A DNA stretch of 35,863 nt, from positions 1 through 35,863 of the forward strand of contig JAAYWZ010000202.1 in assembly GCA_012516175.1 (NCBI GenBank), in the 5' to 3' direction. Of the stretch, positions 34,037 to 35,863 are shown piece by piece (the stretch's first letter is position 1; each line of letters opens with the position of its first letter). The DNA comes from Bacilli bacterium (GTDB taxonomy: Bacteria > Bacillota_I > Bacilli_A > Haloplasmatales > Haloplasmataceae). The notes beneath the pieces are model-generated. The model saw only the letters and a program-made list of their open reading frames with translations. It ran no database searches and was not told where the DNA came from. A program made the position numbers and the translations under genes.

Positions 34037-35465
34037 TTTTGGCCCCTCCTTTTTCCGCAGCTAAGATGTTTGAACCTTGGTTATTTAATAATATATCTAG
34101 TTTACGCATACCGGTTTCCCGGGCAATAATATCAAGTACTAATACTTGGCAGAAGCCACCTTGACATCTACCTGCACCAGGTCTTAAGTAACGTTTAATG
34201 CCATCAATTGTGTTAATCTTTAATGGTCCATTAATCGCATCGATAATTTCACCTTCAGTGATATGTTCGCAGCGGCAAATAATCTTACCATATTTAGGAT
34301 TCTTCTTAACAAGTTCATTTATTTCTTCTGGTGTTTTTTCCATTATCATTTGCCGTTTAAATGGTCTTATTTTATAGTTTTCTTTTAACTTTGCATCTAC
34401 CTTCGCTAAGATCATATCACGAACCATTATACCGATAGCTGGTGCAGCTGATAACCCTGGTGATTCAATTCCAGCTAGTTCAATAAAGCCAGGTACATCA
34501 TCTAGTTCTCTTATGATGAAGTCACCAGCATTTGTCTTAGGACGTACGCCAGAGAATTCACGAATGACATGTTCATAAGGAACATTCTTCGCCATTTTAT
34601 TAACATTATCTTTTACGTATTTTAAGCCATCTTTTGTGACTTCGTCATTTGTGGCTGATGGAACAGTTTCACTAGTTGGTCCTAATAGAATATTTCCATG
34701 TATTGTTGGAACAATTAGAATTCCTTTACCTAATTTAGTAGGTGTTGGATAAATAACACTTTCAACAAAATTAGTATCACGGTCAAGCAAATAATATTGA
34801 CCTCTAGTATAAACCATTTCGTAATCTGGTGTTGATACCATCTTAGTGATATCAATAGCGTGTAAACCTGCCGCGTTAATGACATATTTACTTAAGTATT
34901 CACCTTGATTAGTTGTTACTTTAAATAAGTCATTTTCCTTGGTTATGGATTTTACTTCATTATTTAAACGAAGTTCTAACCCATTTACGATCGCGTTTTC
35001 TAATACCGCAAACACAACATCCCATGGTGCTAAAATACCTGTAGTAGGGGCATAGAGTGCCATGCGAATATTGTCGCTTAAATTGGGTTCACGTTTTCGT
35101 GCTTCATCACCAGAAATTAGATAAGTTTCAACACCATTAACTTTGCCACGTTCATGTAAGTTAATTAGTTCTTTCTCTTCTTCCTCATTTAACGCAACAG
35201 TTAATGAACCTGTACGTTTAAATGGAATATTAAGAGTTTTGGTTAATTCTTCATATAATTTATTTCCTTCGACATTAAGACGTGCCTTTAATGTCCCAGG
35301 TTTGGGATCATATCCCGGATGAATAATCGCACTGTTTGCCTTGGTCACGCCACTTGCGACCTCATTATTCTTTTCTAATAAGAGAATCTTGAGATTGTAA
35401 GGTACGAGATAGTGTGCTACACATGCACCTACGATACCAGAGCCGATAATAATTACGTCATACAT
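34029..35465 (-). CDS. GlpA-like FAD-dependent dehydrogenase with C-terminal [2Fe-2S] domain
   Basis: The 478-residue protein has an N-terminal FAD-binding fold (YDVIIIGSGIVGACVAHYL), a DAO-type substrate domain to about residue 370, and a BFD-like [2Fe-2S] domain. The four cluster ligands are visible: Cys397, Cys399 (ICRCEHIT), Cys434 and Cys439 (GRCQGGFCQ). This is the layout of anaerobic glycerol-3-phosphate dehydrogenase GlpA and related 2-hydroxyacid dehydrogenases. Context with the oxidoreductase and DUF1667 protein favours glycerol-3-phosphate oxidation, but no glpK or glpF lies in the window, so substrate is not proven. It is first in its operon, behind a promoter and a leader terminator hairpin. 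Confidence 0.92.
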   Translation of the reverse strand: MYDVIIIGSGIVGACVAHYLVPYNLKILLLEKNNEVASGVTKANSAIIHPGYDPKPGTLKARLNVEGNKLYEELTKTLNIPFKRTGSLTVALNEEEEKELINLHERGKVNGVETYLISGDEARKREPNLSDNIRMALYAPTTGILAPWDVVFAVLENAIVNGLELRLNNEVKSITKENDLFKVTTNQGEYLSKYVINAAGLHAIDITKMVSTPDYEMVYTRGQYYLLDRDTNFVESVIYPTPTKLGKGILIVPTIHGNILLGPTSETVPSATNDEVTKDGLKYVKDNVNKMAKNVPYEHVIREFSGVRPKTNAGDFIIRELDDVPGFIELAGIESPGLSAAPAIGIMVRDMILAKVDAKLKENYKIRPFKRQMIMEKTPEEINELVKKNPKYGKIICRCEHITEGEIIDAINGPLKINTIDGIKRYLRPGAGRCQGGFCQVLVLDIIARETGMRKLDILLNNQGSNILAAEKGGAKND

Positions 35466-35499
35466 GTTCTCTCAGTCCTTTCTGTTGAAGTAAAAAGAA

Positions 35500-35540
35500 A
35501 AAGCCAAAAAAGACTTAATAATCTAAGTCCTTTTGGCTTT
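35500..35540 (-). terminator. Terminator-like hairpin in the leader of the GlpA-like operon (possible attenuator)
   Basis: On the minus strand, a 16-bp stem with one small internal loop (arms 35500-35517 and 35524-35540) is followed by TTTCTTTTTAC. It lies between the predicted promoter and the start codon, not at the end of a gene. This is the arrangement expected for antitermination control, as known for GlpP on glp leaders of Bacillus. A plain terminator for a transcript coming from outside the window is the alternative. Confidence 0.7.
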
Positions 35541-35580
35541 TCTCTCATTCTCTTGCCGTAAATATTAACTTTTCGTTGTT

Positions 35581-35586
35581 ATTATA
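35581..35586 (-). promoter_or_regulatory. Extended -10 promoter of the GlpA-like operon
   Basis: Minus-strand TATAAT preceded by TGA (TGn) has a weak -35 TTCACT 17 nt upstream. Transcription would start near 35575 and give a leader of about 109 nt that contains the hairpin. Confidence 0.55.
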
Positions 35587-35624
35587 TCACATAGTTTATA
35601 AAAAGTGAATTACTTAACATCAAT

Positions 35625-35660
35625 AATCCTAGTTTGATACCGTTATCACAAACTAGGATT
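35625..35660. terminator. Inverted repeat, probable terminator of a gene beyond the right edge
   Basis: A perfect 12-bp stem (aatcctagtttg / caaactaggatt, 12-nt loop) is followed on the plus strand by TTATGTTTAT and on the minus strand by ATTGATGTT. T runs are weak on both strands, so direction is uncertain. Confidence 0.5.
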
Positions 35661-35863
35661 TTATGTTTATAAACTATAATTATTATATGTAAGTTATTAT
35701 TGGTTATTATTACTTATTATTGGAGCTTAGGAAGTGTTTAAATTACGTCAATATTATGTGAATAATCAATATGGAATGTTATTAATCTTAAAACTAATAT
35801 ATCTTACCTATAGTATTGGTATTTGAAGTAACCCTTGTTTTAATGGATCATGCACTTTAACAT
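35661..35863. other. Gene-free right edge
   Basis: With the leader described above, 35466-35863 is the only stretch over 300 nt without a gene. This part is AT-rich, has stops in all six frames at short intervals, and contains three 10-bp tandem units. A minus-strand frame entering from the edge ends at a TAG at 35808 after 17 codons (VKVHDPLKQGLLQIPIL); it may be the end of a gene outside the window or a remnant. Confidence 0.5.
35694..35723. repeat. Three 10-bp tandem units
   Basis: The units TTATTATTGG, TTATTATTAC and TTATTATTGG follow without a gap. The array is short and AT-rich and may be chance or polymerase slippage. Confidence 0.5.

Noticed and set aside
35694-35723. CRISPR-like array
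   Set aside because: The three 10-bp units are contiguous with no spacers and are too short; no cas genes are present.
1-35863. Mycoplasma-type code (TGA as Trp)
   Set aside because: Several genes end in TGA in overlapping ATGA junctions, and Trp is encoded by TGG throughout, so the standard bacterial code applies.

Overview
The window is AT-rich bacterial DNA of low-GC Gram-positive (Bacillota or Mollicutes-like) character. TGA is used as a normal stop (for example at 2855, 6760 and 18568), so this is not a code-4 mycoplasma. Sigma-A type promoters (TTGNNN, about 17 nt, TATAAT), strong AGGAGG ribosome sites, a perfect CIRCE element, an LTA-synthase-type protein and LuxS would fit Haloplasma/Izemoplasma/Turicibacter-like lineages. 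That placement is inference; no rRNA or other phylogenetic marker is present.

The left two thirds (1-23233) is one carbohydrate-use locus. From 9.7 kb leftward runs a minus-strand operon: a large membrane-anchored solute-binding protein with sugar-binding-like modules, two ABC permeases, an NHL-propeller/TPR/YIP1 membrane protein, a DUF5696-type surface protein and a third permease cut by the window edge. Next come a lipoprotein solute-binding protein (9906-11366), a LacI-type repressor (11555-12517), a GH3 beta-glucosidase (12636-14732), a minus-strand operon of a GH144-like glycosidase, a sulfatase and a GH35 enzyme (19800 down to 14775), an EEP phosphoesterase (19950-20726) and a second GH35 enzyme (20828-23233). 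The solute-binding, NHL and DUF5696 proteins carry export signals and the enzymes do not. This suggests that oligosaccharides, perhaps sulfated, are imported intact and broken down in the cytoplasm. No ABC ATPase is encoded here, so a shared MsmX-type ATPase elsewhere is likely.

Six copies of a palindrome close to TCGAAACGTTTCGA lie at the promoters or intergenic regions of these units, five of them next to start-proximal promoters and one upstream of a promoter. They define a probable local regulon of the LacI protein.

The right third (23.3-35.9 kb) is housekeeping-like: a DJ-1/PfpI protein with an unusual Cys-rich tail, a YcxB-like membrane protein, a diguanylate cyclase overlapping luxS, a CIRCE-controlled Hsp20, an M29 aminopeptidase with an AIM24-family partner, an LTA-synthase-like protein divergent from a PgpA-type phosphatase, a rhomboid protease, and a three-gene GlpA-like/oxidoreductase/DUF1667 operon. 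The last operon has a terminator-like hairpin between its promoter and first gene, which suggests antitermination control. Convergent gene pairs are mostly separated by clear hairpin terminators. No tRNA, rRNA, CRISPR or complete insertion sequence was seen.
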